A DNA stretch of 64,000 bases from Isoetes taiwanensis (GCA_021234155.1 JAJEKV010000031.1:62001-126000); one strand, 5' to 3'; shown: positions 10,257-20,438, counted from the stretch's first letter. Program-made: numbers and translations. Notes: generated from the letters alone by a model not told the origin.

Positions 10257-11632
10257 TTTTTTTTTTTTTTTTTTTTTTTGAAGGCTAGAACTAGGTAGAT
10301 ATATATTAACTAATTATAAAATGTACAAATAAAAGGCCCCTAAGGAGCATGAGCTACAAAGCTCCCGTCTTGAGCTCTAGGCTCTCTTACTAATGCTCAC
10401 GATTACACCTACTACCTACTGCTCATCCATTGGTGGAGTGATAAAGCCTCCATCTCCCCTCATCCAGGAGCATTTGAAGTATGCATAGAATCCTTGAACT
10501 GCTCCTAGCCGATCAAAGGCTTTGTCATAGGCCCGGCCTGAACTCCTGATGTGTGAGATAGCCATTAAGGCCACGGCATGGTTAAAGACATTTCTGATTT
10601 TGGCCACTGAGATATCTTGAGCATCCAGAGCGACTGAACACCTATGCTTCCAAACCGCCCAAAGAGCAATGCATGTGATGGAGTATCCTAGCTTATCAGT
10701 TTGCACCAACACGATCCGGGGCCATTGTAGATCTGCGCCATCCAAATGAAGGATAGGAGAAACCCATTCCCAGAAAGCCATTATCTTGGGGCAAAAGAAC
10801 ATATGGCCGATAGATTCATGATCCCCACACTTAACTGTAAAGGACAAAAGGCATCTGCTACAATTTTCCTGCGGAGCAGCCATGTCTTGGTGGCTGGACG
10901 GTCATAACTAAGCCACATAAACATCTGAGTTTTTTTTGCACAGTACGAGGACCAGCATCTTGTCAAGTGCTTCACATATTCGACTCTGGAGAGATTGATC
11001 CAGGTGGATACTGCTGGCAAATCATCATCTGTTAAGGCTCTATAGACATCCTTCATCGAGTAAGAGGGCTTGTCATTGGCGGCCAGTTCGTCCCCTCACC
11101 TTCAATTCCGAAATCATATTGATCCGCCCATTATTTTGTTGTAGACCACTCTCCTCGAGGTTGTGCCACCAATCACGATTTTAGCTTCGGCCGGGACCAC
11201 CCGGCCATTACGAGCAATATCCCATAGATGTTTAAGGCGGGGAGATTCCGGCCTTTTCCCATTTCTTGTAGATCTTGGATGCATCGGGGCTAATGGGCAG
11301 TCCTCCCGAGGGCTGACCGCAGGCTCCAAAAGATGGAGAGGTTACCTGATTGCCCAAGTTGCTCCCGGTGTAAAGACTTCCTTAACGTCACCGCCAAGCT
11401 TCCAATATCTTCCTCATTATTGGGGATGTGCGAAGCTATCTTGAAGTCAATGAAGAACGACTGATTTGCGGGTCAATGACAAAGAGGGGCTTGGAGGTCG
11501 GGCTTGCTTTTCCCGACCAATGCCTTATGAAATGAGAGCCAATGTCTGGTTCAAGGTTGATAGCCCTCCAAACCAGCTTGCCTACGAGAGCATGAGAATG
11601 TATGAGAAGGTCTTTACTGCCAAGACCTCCAA
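10257..11632 (-). mobile_element. 5'-truncated L1-like LINE nested in the TIR element
   Basis: On the minus strand it begins inside the end of the reverse transcriptase ORF and ends in a ~20-base poly-A (10,257-10,279 as T on the plus strand). An exact 15-bp duplication flanks it. The first codons read GGLGSKDLLIHSHALVGKLV, the plant L1 motif 'GGLGLRDL..HNKALLGKW' that follows the RT domain. Length of 1,376 bp and the poly-A tail are typical of a truncated plant L1. The insertion split the palindrome array from the rest of the element. The perfect duplication suggests a fairly recent event. Confidence 0.92.
10416..11056 (-). pseudogene. LINE ORF2 C-terminal zinc-binding region (zf-RVT)
   Basis: Two overlapping minus-strand frames together give the RT-associated zinc-binding domain of plant L1 elements. 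First comes KKTQMFMWLSYDRPATKTWL then LLRRKI (like 'KIKIFLWLLLHDRLPTRDNL'). After one frame change follows CSRCLLSFTVKCGDHESIGH then MFFCPKIMAFWEWVSPIL, the Cys-x2-Cys...His...Cys cluster with the family's 'E(S/T)..H.FF.C' pattern. The frame ends at 10,416 with a normal stop, and the rest to the poly-A is 3' untranslated. It is the tail of a dead LINE copy, not a host gene. Confidence 0.85.
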
Positions 11633-11647
11633 GAATATTAAAATGCT
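11633..11647. repeat. 15-bp target-site duplication, 5' side
   Basis: Exact second copy of GAATATTAAAATGCT. The TIR element's own sequence continues to the right. Confidence 0.9.
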
Positions 11648-11889
11648 AACATCCTAATGCAGTTAGTTACCTTTTGTATAGAAATGTCTTCCCCATTTCA
11701 TTCAAAGTTGCGCTAATCTCGGGCCAACAAATAGGTGAAGTATTGGCATCCAAGATATGACACCTCCTATCGCATAGTGATTGTAGAACGCGCTTTTGGC
11801 CACAAGGCTTTGTTACGCTTTCGCTGATGAGGGCCTTATTGCGGCCTCAACACTTTTGCCCGTCGATGACGACAAATTTAATATTTTCA

Positions 11890-12830
11890 TTTAACATTAA
11901 CTCACGGAAGTTCGTCCACCACGGCAGGCTTGTTCAAGATCATATCCCAAGGTAACACATCCGGCCGGCATAGGCATTTGACACGGATTACTAATCATGC
12001 TCGAACAATCTCCATGGCATGTCTTTGGATCATATCTTACGCTAACATAAATGGAGCTTGGTGAGCGGATGAGGGACTTCACATGGATCGCAAAAAGTTT
12101 CCTTAAGACCCAATGGATAATGGTTTGGTATTTATTCAAACTTGTTCATGGCCTCTAGGCTGCGCCACTTTCTGTTCATTCTAAAAAGCGAAGCCTCCAT
12201 GCGCCCGACAATTTGCAGTTGAACATCCTTCCCTAGATCTAGGACCCTCTTAGAAGCTTTCAAGTCAGCTAATTCCTAGCTTGCCGCAAATAGTGACTTG
12301 GTCGGGTTTAGTGAACATGCCTCTACGCATTTGTAACCCCTTGGCAAATAGATATTGGCGTAAATCGCTACATTGGTTGGCCAACCATACTTAAAACATG
12401 TCTCACCGTTCACATACATGTCTTCATGAGCGTATCCTTGTATCGCGATAGCTCTCACGATTGAAGTAAGTGCGGCGGATCTTTATTACGCTTACATTGT
12501 AATCTCAAAGAGCAATTTGCGGTTGGTGTCATCCTCTTCCTCACAAGAGATTAGGATCCCTTGTTTGGCCATCTTGTTCGCCTTCCTTTTTCCTCGAAGA
12601 GAGAGTTAAGTCGAGCTTGCCATTTGTCTTGGCAAGGTCAACATACCACTCGGCACCCTCGTCCATTTCCTCTTCGAGGCGGGGTCGGTGGTTGCTATAA
12701 GAATCGGCCCTTCATCATCTAAGGTGAGATCATATGAGTGCGCATGTCGTCGATCGCCCTTGCTTTCTTGGCGGGATTAGAACTGAATTATTAGGGGTTT
12801 TCTTCCTCTTGAGCACTGCAAAAGAAGATG
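11890..12830 (-). pseudogene. Unrecognised coding-like stretch with exon-like start
   Basis: On the minus strand a TTTTGCAG acceptor-like site at about 12,820 precedes protein-like segments in shifting frames: EWYVDLAKTNGKLDLTLSSR (about 12,640), QGYAHEDMYVNGETCFKYGW (about 12,430), ASKRVLDLGKDVQLQIVGRM (about 12,220) and RYDPKTCHGDCSSMISNPCQ (about 12,020). It may be joined to the exon at 13,140-13,583 by an intron (12,830-13,190). The family is not recognised. It is part of the 13.8-kb element's cargo. The number of frame changes is high even for a decayed gene, which fits the error pattern described under findings. Confidence 0.35.
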
Positions 12831-12864
12831 AGCACTTTTTAGAGTACTTTTCAGAACAAGAGAT

Positions 12865-12952
12865 CACGCTTGGCGTGCATTTAAACCTAAATTAGTACAA
12901 ATCACGCTTGGCGTGTTGGTAGCTCCTATTATTGACCATGCTATGCGTGAAT
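12865..12952. promoter_or_regulatory. Three CACGC(T)NGGCGTG palindromes
   Basis: CACGCTTGGCGTG at 12,865-12,877 and 12,903-12,915, and a degenerate CATGCTATGCGTG at about 12,940. They lie in the presumed intron between the minus-strand exon-like stretches at 13,190 and 12,820. Confidence 0.55.
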
Positions 12953-13139
12953 TTGAAACTAAATTATTTTGCATCCACATTTTAAGCTACATACCAGTAA
13001 TGAATCCATATTTCACACTATTTAACCTCATTGAACATTGCTATCTCCAACTGTCTAACACCGCTATATTCTATATATAAAACAAAGCAAAATTATGTTC
13101 TACAGAACGGACAATCAGAGCATTAACTGATGTTAATAC

Positions 13140-13583
13140 TTAAAATTCATGCAAAGCATAATAACTCAAACTCTGTGGCAAATTAAATACCTTGAATAGG
13201 GTTACGTGGCCTCGTATTATTACGATCAACGTCCTCGAAGCTTGAGAAGTGCAGGGTTTTGGGATTCCTCTTCCACCGCTTCCCTCTGCACAAAAGCCTC
13301 GACCTCGATTCACTTTAGAAGACATCTCAGGAGTAAGCCTAGTAGCAGAGTCGGAAGGTCTTTTCCGGATCTGGCCTTTAGCTGCTTTCGAAGAAATAGA
13401 GAAATAGAGAAATTTGAATTTCAAGAAATAGAGAAATAGAGAAATAGAAATTTGAATTTCAAGAAAACACAAAATGCGGTTTGAAATATTCTTGACACAT
13501 ACAAATAATAATGGCGAAGACCCGTCCGCCGAGCTTCTTTCATTAAGTTTTAAAACCAATCTACCCAAAAAGTATCCCGCCAA
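13140..13583 (-). CDS. Possible first exon of the minus-strand cargo gene
   Basis: An open minus-strand frame of 147 residues. The likely coding part begins at an in-frame Met near 13,325 (MSSKVNRGRGFCAEGSGGRG) and runs to a good donor-like site CAAG|GTATTT at about 13,190, after which the frame only reaches a stop by reading intron-like sequence. The upstream part contains an imperfect 33-38-bp tandem repeat of 'gaaatagagaaa' words (13,390-13,465) and is more likely leader than protein. Gly/Arg-rich start, otherwise no recognised domain. Confidence 0.35.
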   Translation of the reverse strand: MAGYFLGRLVLKLNERSSADGSSPLLFVCVKNISNRILCFLEIQISISLFLYFLKFKFLYFSISSKAAKGQIRKRPSDSATRLTPEMSSKVNRGRGFCAEGSGGRGIPKPCTSQASRTLIVIIRGHVTLFKVFNLPQSLSYYALHEF

Positions 13584-13799
13584 ATTTATCCCGCCTAAGC
13601 GTAGTTAACCTAATCTTTCTTCTAATTGAATTTTTTCAGGCCAGGAGTTTCCATAGCCTTGACTTCTCAAATTAGCTTGAGAGACTCAAATCGGCTTCTC
13701 AAGAATGGCTCTGAGTGCGGTATTCATCTCATTTCAATAGCGAACATTAATTTCCAATAGTAGGTAATGCGAATAGCAATTTTCTGCAATGTCGAAGAT

Positions 13800-14033
13800 G
13801 AATGTTTCATGTTAACTACAATCGAGAAAAGGAAAGTAGGATTATGCAAGATCGACTCCATCGATCCGGTATGCTGTCATGGAATTCGCTTTCGGGGATA
13901 AGTATGTCAGGATTCTACAGTGGATTCTTCTTTGCGCTATGGATGAAGCTTTTACCTCGCGAACACCAGATGGGGATACGGTTGGAGAAAGTGTTGGAAC
14001 ATTTGTTGCATGGCCAAGAAACCGCTTAAAAAG
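13800..14033 (+). pseudogene. Fragment of transposon-associated 'VGTFVAWP' protein
   Basis: Plus-strand frames contain VEDECFMLTTIEKRKVGLCK then, after frame changes, FGDKYVRILQWILLCAMDEA and PDGDTVGESVGTFVAWPRNR, ending at a donor-like AAG|GTATGT at about 14,035. The last segment resembles the 'TVGxAVGxFVAWP' block of unnamed plant proteins found in CACTA and related transposons, often upstream of a Ulp1-type protease domain. The resemblance is from memory and short. No protease domain is visible nearby. Confidence 0.35.
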
Positions 14034-14541
14034 GTATGTAACATGTATTACATTGTAGAAATATAGAAGTAGACAAAATTTGTTGTATTCATTGGAAAAA
14101 GATTACAATTGTATATAATGCGGATAAACTGGATAAACCGGACAAAATCCCGGACTCTTGTTTCAAGCCCGGTCTCTTGAGTAGCTAGGCTATCGATACT
14201 CCCATTTCCATTCGCGAGGGCATAGTGAATTCTTACGGTAAAACCTCGGCAAAAACACCGGGCTCTAGCTCCACCACCCCCCTTTGCTCCACCTCCACCC
14301 CCGCTCCTGCTCTGCTCTGCTGCTCCATTGGTTGAACCTCCAATGCATCATTATAACGCTGCGGTAGTGGTTCCATTGGTTGAGCCATCTCCATTGCATC
14401 ATTATACGCTTTGTGGTAGTGGTTCGTGTTAGGGCATCAGGGCATAGAGGCTAACCACTAAAGCGCGGCTCCTCATTTTTTGAATCTCGGTGGCCGGGTC
14501 GAGATTCACTCGATCAATGCATGTCTTGCATTTCGAAGTGA

Positions 14542-14835
14542 TTAGATAAGAGGGCCGACCTCGTGCGATTGCAAGGGCCCCGAGCCCAGATCTATCATTG
14601 CCACTGCGCTCTGCGCCATCATCATTACTTGATCCAAGTACTCCGGGGGTTGCAAAGGCTGGTGCTCAGTAGGGTGGTGCTCGGCTGGCGGTTCAATCGG
14701 TTGGAGATTGGGCAAAGCTGGGGCTAGGTACGTGTGATTGCTGGTCCAAATGTAATTCCAATGCATCTTCGTCTGTAGGGTGATTAATGCAACTTGGCAT
14801 CTATCAATAGGAAGTGGAAAATGTCGATATTCCAC
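14542..14835 (-). CDS. Small Pro/His-rich ORF, unknown
   Basis: 97-residue minus-strand frame starting right beside a palindromic motif (14,833-14,844). The middle is rich in Pro, His and Glu (PIEPPAEHHPTEHQPLQPPE). No domain is recognised. The adjacency of the start to a conserved motif copy is the best argument that it is transcribed. It may be only the first exon of a longer product. Confidence 0.35.
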   Translation of the reverse strand: MEYRHFPLPIDRCQVALITLQTKMHWNYIWTSNHTYLAPALPNLQPIEPPAEHHPTEHQPLQPPEYLDQVMMMAQSAVAMIDLGSGPLQSHEVGPLI

Positions 14836-14990
14836 GCTGGCGTGTTATATTTATTATTTATAAACTTAGAAACTAAGAACCGCTAGCGGCGTGTTTAAGC
14901 GTAAAAGTTGAAAGTAGGGATACAATTGTTTGCAGCTCGGCGTGTATGGCGCTATATAGGAAAAACTATACGGCTCGGCGTGCACTCAGC
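14833..14990. promoter_or_regulatory. Palindrome and TATA-like region
   Basis: CACGCTGGCGTG at 14,833-14,844, then CGCTAGCGGCGTG (about 14,882), CTCGGCGTG (about 14,942) and CTCGGCGTG again (about 14,974) around a minus-strand CCTATATAG box near 14,950-14,958. Same parts list as the two clearer promoter-like regions at 15.73 and 16.92 kb. Confidence 0.45.
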
Positions 14991-15016
14991 CCGAGGGAGA
15001 AAAAAAAGCATGCGGA

Positions 15017-15100
15017 GATAGATAAGTAAATAGATAAAGGCCGGGCAATTATTTACGGCGGTAAATAATTGCCCGGCCTTTATCTATTTACTTATCTATC
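15017..15100. repeat. Perfect 40-bp-arm palindrome
   Basis: Arms 15,017-15,056 and 15,061-15,100 are exact reverse complements with a 4-base loop. The arm starts GATAGATAAGTAAATAGATA and includes GGCCGGGCAATTATTTAC. A palindrome this perfect must be young or maintained. It could extrude as a cruciform, or be a processed hairpin RNA or a miniature inserted element. Confidence 0.95.
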
Positions 15101-15724
15101 TGTCACGATTCCCTCTCTACAGTGCAGCGATGTATTCATGTTGAAGGCTAAGGTTAGCATAAAAACGGCTTAGCGTGTTTCAAATATTATCTTTACGATT
15201 TTTCTAATGCTTTCTACTACACTTATTCGGCAATAGAAACTTGCATGCAATAGCATGATTAATTAGGAAGAAGAGAAACTCAAGAATTTACGAAACAAAA
15301 GAAGCGGATGAAGTTTATAAAAACTATTACGGTTTTCATAAACATCATCTGCTTCCTCCTCGAGCAAATGCAAAAGCTTGTCTTCTTGGATTAAACCTGC
15401 CATTGAGATGCAACTTAAAACTAAATGAAAACTAACCTTGAGTTACGAGGTTTGGAAGGATTGAAGAGCGAGGAGGACTATGCTTTTGTGGTTTTAATTT
15501 AGGTTTTTCGATTCCGAGTCTCCGATGTCCTCCCTTTCTGGATGCTTCTGAGAACAAAGGCGGAGTCTTTTAGTAAGTTAGGAATTCAGAAACCAAACAT
15601 CTAACATTGATGAATATAAATCGCTCACCAAGATTTGGGGACGGAATGGATCAAACGGCAGGCATAGCAAACCAAATCGTATGAAGGAAGGAAGAAAATG
15701 TAGGAACTTTGAGAGCGTAAAATG

Positions 15725-15797
15725 GATTTATATAGGCACAATTAGAAATAAGTTAAGCGTGAATAATTGATTGCTTGAATTAACACGCTGGCGTCAT
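15725..15797 (-). promoter_or_regulatory. Minus-strand promoter-like module 1
   Basis: TATA box CCTATATAAATCC on the minus strand (15,725-15,737) with a palindromic CACGCTGGCGTC 49 bases upstream (15,784-15,795) and a GCGTG half-site between them. Paralogous to the module at 16,919-16,985, including the intervening 'gcgtgaataatt' and the downstream 'ggggacGGAATGG' leader. Only short open frames follow downstream. Confidence 0.5.
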
Positions 15798-16507
15798 GTA
15801 CGGTCTTCCGCCGGACGACATGTATATGGTATATATGGAGAATATTGCATTTCATGCAATAAATTCTCCATGACATTTTATTCCATTTATTGCATTGAAA
15901 AAATAGAATTTAGAAATTTTATATAGGCTAAATTAAAAATGATTTTAAAGGCAAAATTATGAAGGCTAAAAAATGACTTGTAAGGTTGGGGAATTGTTTT
16001 AGGTCGTATAGGAAAATTTCCTATGGTTACCGTGTTTGATTTATAGTGTTCAGGAGACTTTGTTGAGACAAAAATTTGAGATACAAAATTTTTAGAAAAA
16101 GTGAGACGAACGAGGAGACAAAATAATTGGAGAAAGCAGTTGGATTTAATTCAAATAATTTTATGTACTGAAAAAGCGTTTGAAGAACCTTTGTTTGAAG
16201 AAAAGTTTATGAAAACTGTTTGATTTCATTCATAAAAGTTATATGTCTGGTGAGGGTAAGCCCAGAAGGCTTGTGGAGTGCCGAAGGCTTTTCACAAAAT
16301 TACATGAAAAATATGCGGAGGCGTGTGCAAAGCTCTCGTACAAACCAAAAAACAAAAGGGGCGCTTAGGGATCTCGCATCATTGATCTTCCACGTGCGGA
16401 ACAAAGAAGAAAGAAAGGTGTTAGAAAAGAAAGAAAGGTGAAAAAAAAAAAAGCAGGACATGCAAAACTGGCTCATCTCTCGGCCATTCTAAAACTGGGT
16501 GAATTCT

Positions 16508-16690
16508 CGACCTTCCTCCTCATCCTCTTCCTCCCCCTCCTCCTCCTCTTCCTCCTCCTCCTCTTGAGATTTCATTCTCACGTTTTGTGGTCAAGCCAAC
16601 CACGAAGCGGAAGGTCATGTGCTCTTGGGAGGACATCTCCTCCTCTTCCTCCAACTCCTCCTCTTCCTCCTCTTCCTCCTCTTGAGAATC
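16508..16690. repeat. (CTC)n / (CTT)n microsatellite-like tract
   Basis: Two runs of CTCCTC/CTTCCTC words at 16,508-16,565 and 16,637-16,683. Read on the minus strand, they give the Glu- and Arg/Lys-rich segments of the small ORF beside them. Confidence 0.8.
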
Positions 16691-16812
16691 GGAGGAATGG
16701 AGGAGCTCAACTCCTCCTCTTCCATGTCGAAATCAAAATCATCCTCACAATCCGAATCGAGGAGGAGAATTGGGCAAGAAAATCTATGGGGAAGAGAGAG
16801 AGGGTTCTTCAA
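16615..16812 (-). CDS. Small acidic/basic ORF downstream of promoter-like module 2
   Basis: 65-codon minus-strand frame (non-ATG start as drawn), with an acidic middle DSDCEDDFDFDMEEEELSSS followed by a basic KRRKRRKRR stretch. It lies about 110 bp downstream of a TATA box. The composition comes largely from a CTC/CTT microsatellite, so it may not be a conserved protein. Confidence 0.25.
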   Translation of the reverse strand: MKNPLSLPHRFSCPILLLDSDCEDDFDFDMEEEELSSSIPPILKRRKRRKRRSWRKRRRCPPKST

Positions 16813-16918
16813 CCCGACATCTCTTTGTGAGACCTCGGGTTCTTCATGAAGTTCGAAATTTGAGGCTTCATGGCGCGAAAAAAAATTGGGGACAGAATGG
16901 TCTTGAGAGCGTGAACCG

Positions 16919-16985
16919 GATTTATATAGGGTTAATTAGCTCTTAGCGTGAATAATTTATTGCCTCAAATAACACGCCAGGCGTC
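16919..16985 (-). promoter_or_regulatory. Minus-strand promoter-like module 2
   Basis: TATA box CCTATATAAATCC on the minus strand (16,919-16,931) with CACGCCAGGCGTC (16,973-16,985) about 43 bases upstream and a GCGTG half-site at 16,955. Spacing and order match module 1, which supports a real regulatory unit rather than chance motifs. Confidence 0.55.
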
Positions 16986-17362
16986 TGAAATTCCCATGAC
17001 TATATTATCTAGGGTATATTATTATGGATAATAAATTCTCCGTCTATTAGTTATATGTCTTTTCAGTAATCATATATCCAAATTTTAGATAATTAAAATT
17101 TGGATATATTTATATAAATGTCATTTCCTTGTTGTTGCCATGAAAATTCTTGTTTTAAATGATTTCGTTTACGCCCATTGTTATTATTATATTAAACCTA
17201 TTTCCAAGGAATTTCTTGCTTTTAAAAACATTTGATTTACCTTTACATATTCCATAAATGTGCATTACTTTTTTATCTTATGGTGTAATAATTTTTCTTA
17301 CTCATTGACTAAAAAGGGTGCAATTTGCCTAGGTCAATGGTGCCTCTCCAACTCAAGATGGT

Positions 17363-20234
17363 GTGCAACATATTGAAAAGAGCAATATCAATGAAAAACC
17401 AACTCCTAGCAAGAATGTTGAAGAAAAACAATTAGTCCTCTATAGTAGGGTGCAATGGAGGAACAAGGTGGTGAGAATTATGCACAAGTGCAACAAGGAA
17501 ATAGTAGGCCAAGGAGTCATTGTGCTAAGGATCACGGTCAATTCTGTTAATGATGAAAGGCTAGGGGAAGACAATATTGGTATTGCAATTTCGATGTTGG
17601 AAGGCAACTGGAAAGGTAAAGGTTTGGGTGACAAGGAATGTTTTGGTTGTGTCAAGCAATTGGAGGTTCCTTGCATCATGGCATGGCCTATAAGTAGTGT
17701 TCAATTTGTGGAGGATTATATTTTTCGAGCCCGAGGTTGTTGGGGACAATGATTGTCTTGATATTGATCCATTGGCGGTTGGAACTCTAAACCTAGGCAA
17801 AAGGGGAGAAGTATCGGTTGCCGGACATTATCCTAGCAAAAGAGCCAAGTTGATTAGTGACACCAAACGTGAGACAATGGTGAAGGTTAGGGGCTCAGTT
17901 GTTGTTGGAGTGATTGTATGCAATTCTTCACAATAGAACAATTGGTGGAAGCAAAGAGCCACGTTTCAAGAGTACTTGTTGATGAGAGGAGGACCTACAT
18001 GTACACAATCTTGAGCATGCACTTCAAGATGAAAGAAACCCAAAAGAAAAAGATACCCTTTGCTAGGCAAATGGATATGTGCAAAAGCATGGCGAGTATC
18101 CATGCAATTCCAACTTCTTCATGGCATAATTGGCAAAAAGCAGTGAGAGGGGGAAGGGATTGCTTTACATGGAAATAATGGTTTGTTGAGACCAACGGCT
18201 AGGACCTTGGCTGCCCGGGGAGATATTTGAAAAATATATTGATTTCAATCTGCGAGTCTATGCCACACAAAAGCGAAGGGATGAAAAGGGAAAAGCGGTT
18301 GTTGAGAAAAGGTTGCCATCACATTGTACTCAAAAGAGTATTTTGGAAGAAGTGAATTCCCTACTGAGAGGTGGGAATTCTTCCAATATCCCAACCTAGC
18401 TTTAGTAGGTTATGGAAGAAGCATTTCAATCATGTCACCATAGCAACTTCAAACAACTTTGCAAAGTGCAATTTATGTGCTAAGTTGAAGGAGACTCTTG
18501 ATAAGGCGTGCAACCTAGTCAAAGGGCTAGGATAAGGGAGCATATGAAGGACCATATGGTGACCAACTATCATGTAGATCATGTTATTGGATGTGGAGGA
18601 CTTTATCGCATTGGAACCCAATAACTATTTATGTATTATACATGACAAGATGGACCAGCAAAAAGACTTGTCTTCCACAATTCAAGTACATACCAAAGTC
18701 ATGTGGAAGATCATACCCTTCTACAGATCTCAATGGTGGGGGCAATCTTGCATGGGGCGAGAATCAAACCTACTATGGCCATTTTAGTTTGGAGTAGGTG
18801 GGTGATGGTCCAGATTTTCATATTGGGAGTATCATGAGGTGTTTGAGAAACTATGAAAATGGATACAATGGTCACCTCCGGGACCTTTCTGACTAGCCGG
18901 GCACTACATAGAGCATTGTTAGATGGAAACCCTAACAATATTGAAAAGTTCAGCAAGGCAAGGTTTAGGAAGCATGGGTCTAATGAACATGTTGGAGCTT
19001 CAACTTCACGTGCTAAACCTCAAGATCTACCCAAAAGGTTTCTCTTGCAACTTGATAATTGTCTTTGGCCAAAATAAAACGGTGGATGTTTTCTTTCCTA
19101 TCCTACTTAGCAAGTTGTGGGGATATTTGAAAGAGTTAATTTAGGGTTTCTTATGCCCGGGCATACCCATGAGGATGTGGATGCATTATTTGGCAAATAT
19201 AGTTGTATATCTTGAAGAAAAAACAAAGTGACCAACTTTCCTAGGCTAATGGAAATCTTGCATGAATGCACTACTCCAAACCCTATAGCTTCTCTCATAG
19301 AAGAAGTGCCCGATTGGAAGAGCTTTGTGGATGGTTATACATTGGATCTTGAAGGTCATTCCAGGCCTCTGCGAGTTCACTTTTTGGGTGAGAGATGGGA
19401 TTCCAATCTTCCAATGGAAGATGAGACCTTGAGGAGGATGAGTGGAGAGGAGGGGGGAGGAAATATGGCGTAGAGATGAGAATGGCAAGCCTATGATACC
19501 TCTAGGTCAACCAAAAGCTTTAAAACCTACTGAAGAAGTGAAGCAATTGGGATTGACTAAGGAAGGAATCCAAGACTATATAAAGCATTGGCAAACCAAT
19601 CCGGATGACACCAACCGTGCCTTGGTGGCTTCTTGGGAAGAAGGTGATTAACTTGTGGGGGGAGATAGACACATCCTCGGATGAATTGAAAAGAAGGGTG
19701 GTTGCCTAAAACTAGGTGGAAGACCTTAGCGGTCTTGAGGATTTTGATGACTTTGTAAGTAGCATTCGCAAGCAATATGCTCCTCCTCCCTCGACAAATA
19801 CTATGTTGGTCCTAAGAACAATAGGCCAAAGTTTCTAGGCATGGATGCTTATGAACCTTCCACTGACTTGGAATGCCACCAATTTGTGGTAGTAAAGCCA
19901 TCAGATTTAGATACATATCCGGTGTAGTTGGGGTTCACTATCTACGATATTTGCAAAGAAGAAGGTAATATTAACTTCAACCATAATGCTTGGGTGGAAT
20001 GGTGGTGTCCGGTGCATCGGTTGACCAACGTGTCGGATAAAGAAAGGTACTGGATTGTTGGACAAAGAGATGGAGGAGAAATCCGAAAGTGATCCTGATC
20101 TTTGGCTAGACTATGAAAGTGTTTTGTACTCATGGACTCCAAACACTATTCCGGCTAGAAATGCGAAATTACAATACCTCGAGGATATGGGGAAGAAGGC
20201 TATGATATCATTGGGGGTGCTTGAAGAAAGTTGA
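17363..20234 (+). pseudogene. DUF7869 transposase-like gene of the TIR element
   Basis: Broken across about ten frames, but the order of motifs is clear. FAKCNLCAKLKETLDKAC (18,458-18,511) is the Cys-rich 'F.KC..C..LKE.L' stretch. NNYLCIIHDKMDQQK (18,620-18,664) is the hallmark 'YL.(I/L)I.D.MDQ.K', followed by CLPQFKYIPKS. FLLQLDNC (19,039-19,062) is 'LQ(L/M)DNC'. GFLMPGHTHEDVDALFGKY (19,145-19,201) is the hallmark 'FLPVGHTHED(I/V)D..F'. Downstream come VPDWKSFVDGY, a Trp-rich segment and DPDLWLDYESVLYSWTP to a stop at 20,234. The conserved acidic residues fit an RNase H-like transposase core, as proposed for this family. The gene ends 170 bp from the right TIR. Stops and frameshifts make this copy inactive as read. 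Confidence 0.82.
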
Positions 20235-20403
20235 ATAACTATGTAAATTTTTGTTATCACGTTTTTATGATATGGTGCTATATTGTGAAATATTGACTAT
20301 TTTGTAAATAACATGATATTACGTTTTCATAATTTTGAGGTGAAATGTGTGAATTTGAATATGTTACTAAAAACATGCAATATGAAATTTGTCCCAAAAT
20401 TAA

Positions 20404-20434
20404 GACATAAACCCAATTTAATTGAATGATGGTT
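20404..20434 (-). repeat. Right terminal inverted repeat
   Basis: Partner of the repeat at 6,663-6,693, 28 of 31 bases identical on the opposite strand. Confidence 0.8.
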
Positions 20435-20438
20435 TTGT
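20435..20438. repeat. Target-site duplication TTGT, right copy
   Basis: Matches 6,659-6,662, directly outside the right TIR. Confidence 0.6.

Larger units (their letters stand above)
6663..20434 (+). mobile_element. 13.8-kb TIR DNA transposon with DUF7869-type gene
   Basis: Bounded by 31-bp terminal inverted repeats (6,663-6,693 and 20,404-20,434) with 28 of 31 bases identical and a 4-bp direct duplication TTGT outside. Next to the right end lies a plus-strand DUF7869 transposase-like gene. Next to the left end lies a minus-strand FCP1-like phosphatase gene. Between them are further minus-strand coding-like stretches, one plus-strand exon-like stretch, and a palindromic motif (CACGCNNGGCGTG) found at many places inside the element but not in its flanks. 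A nested L1-like insertion at 10,257-11,632 accounts for 1.4 kb. The superfamily is uncertain. A 4-bp duplication is known for Sola and Ginger among others, but I cannot assign it from the sequence alone. Confidence 0.75.
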
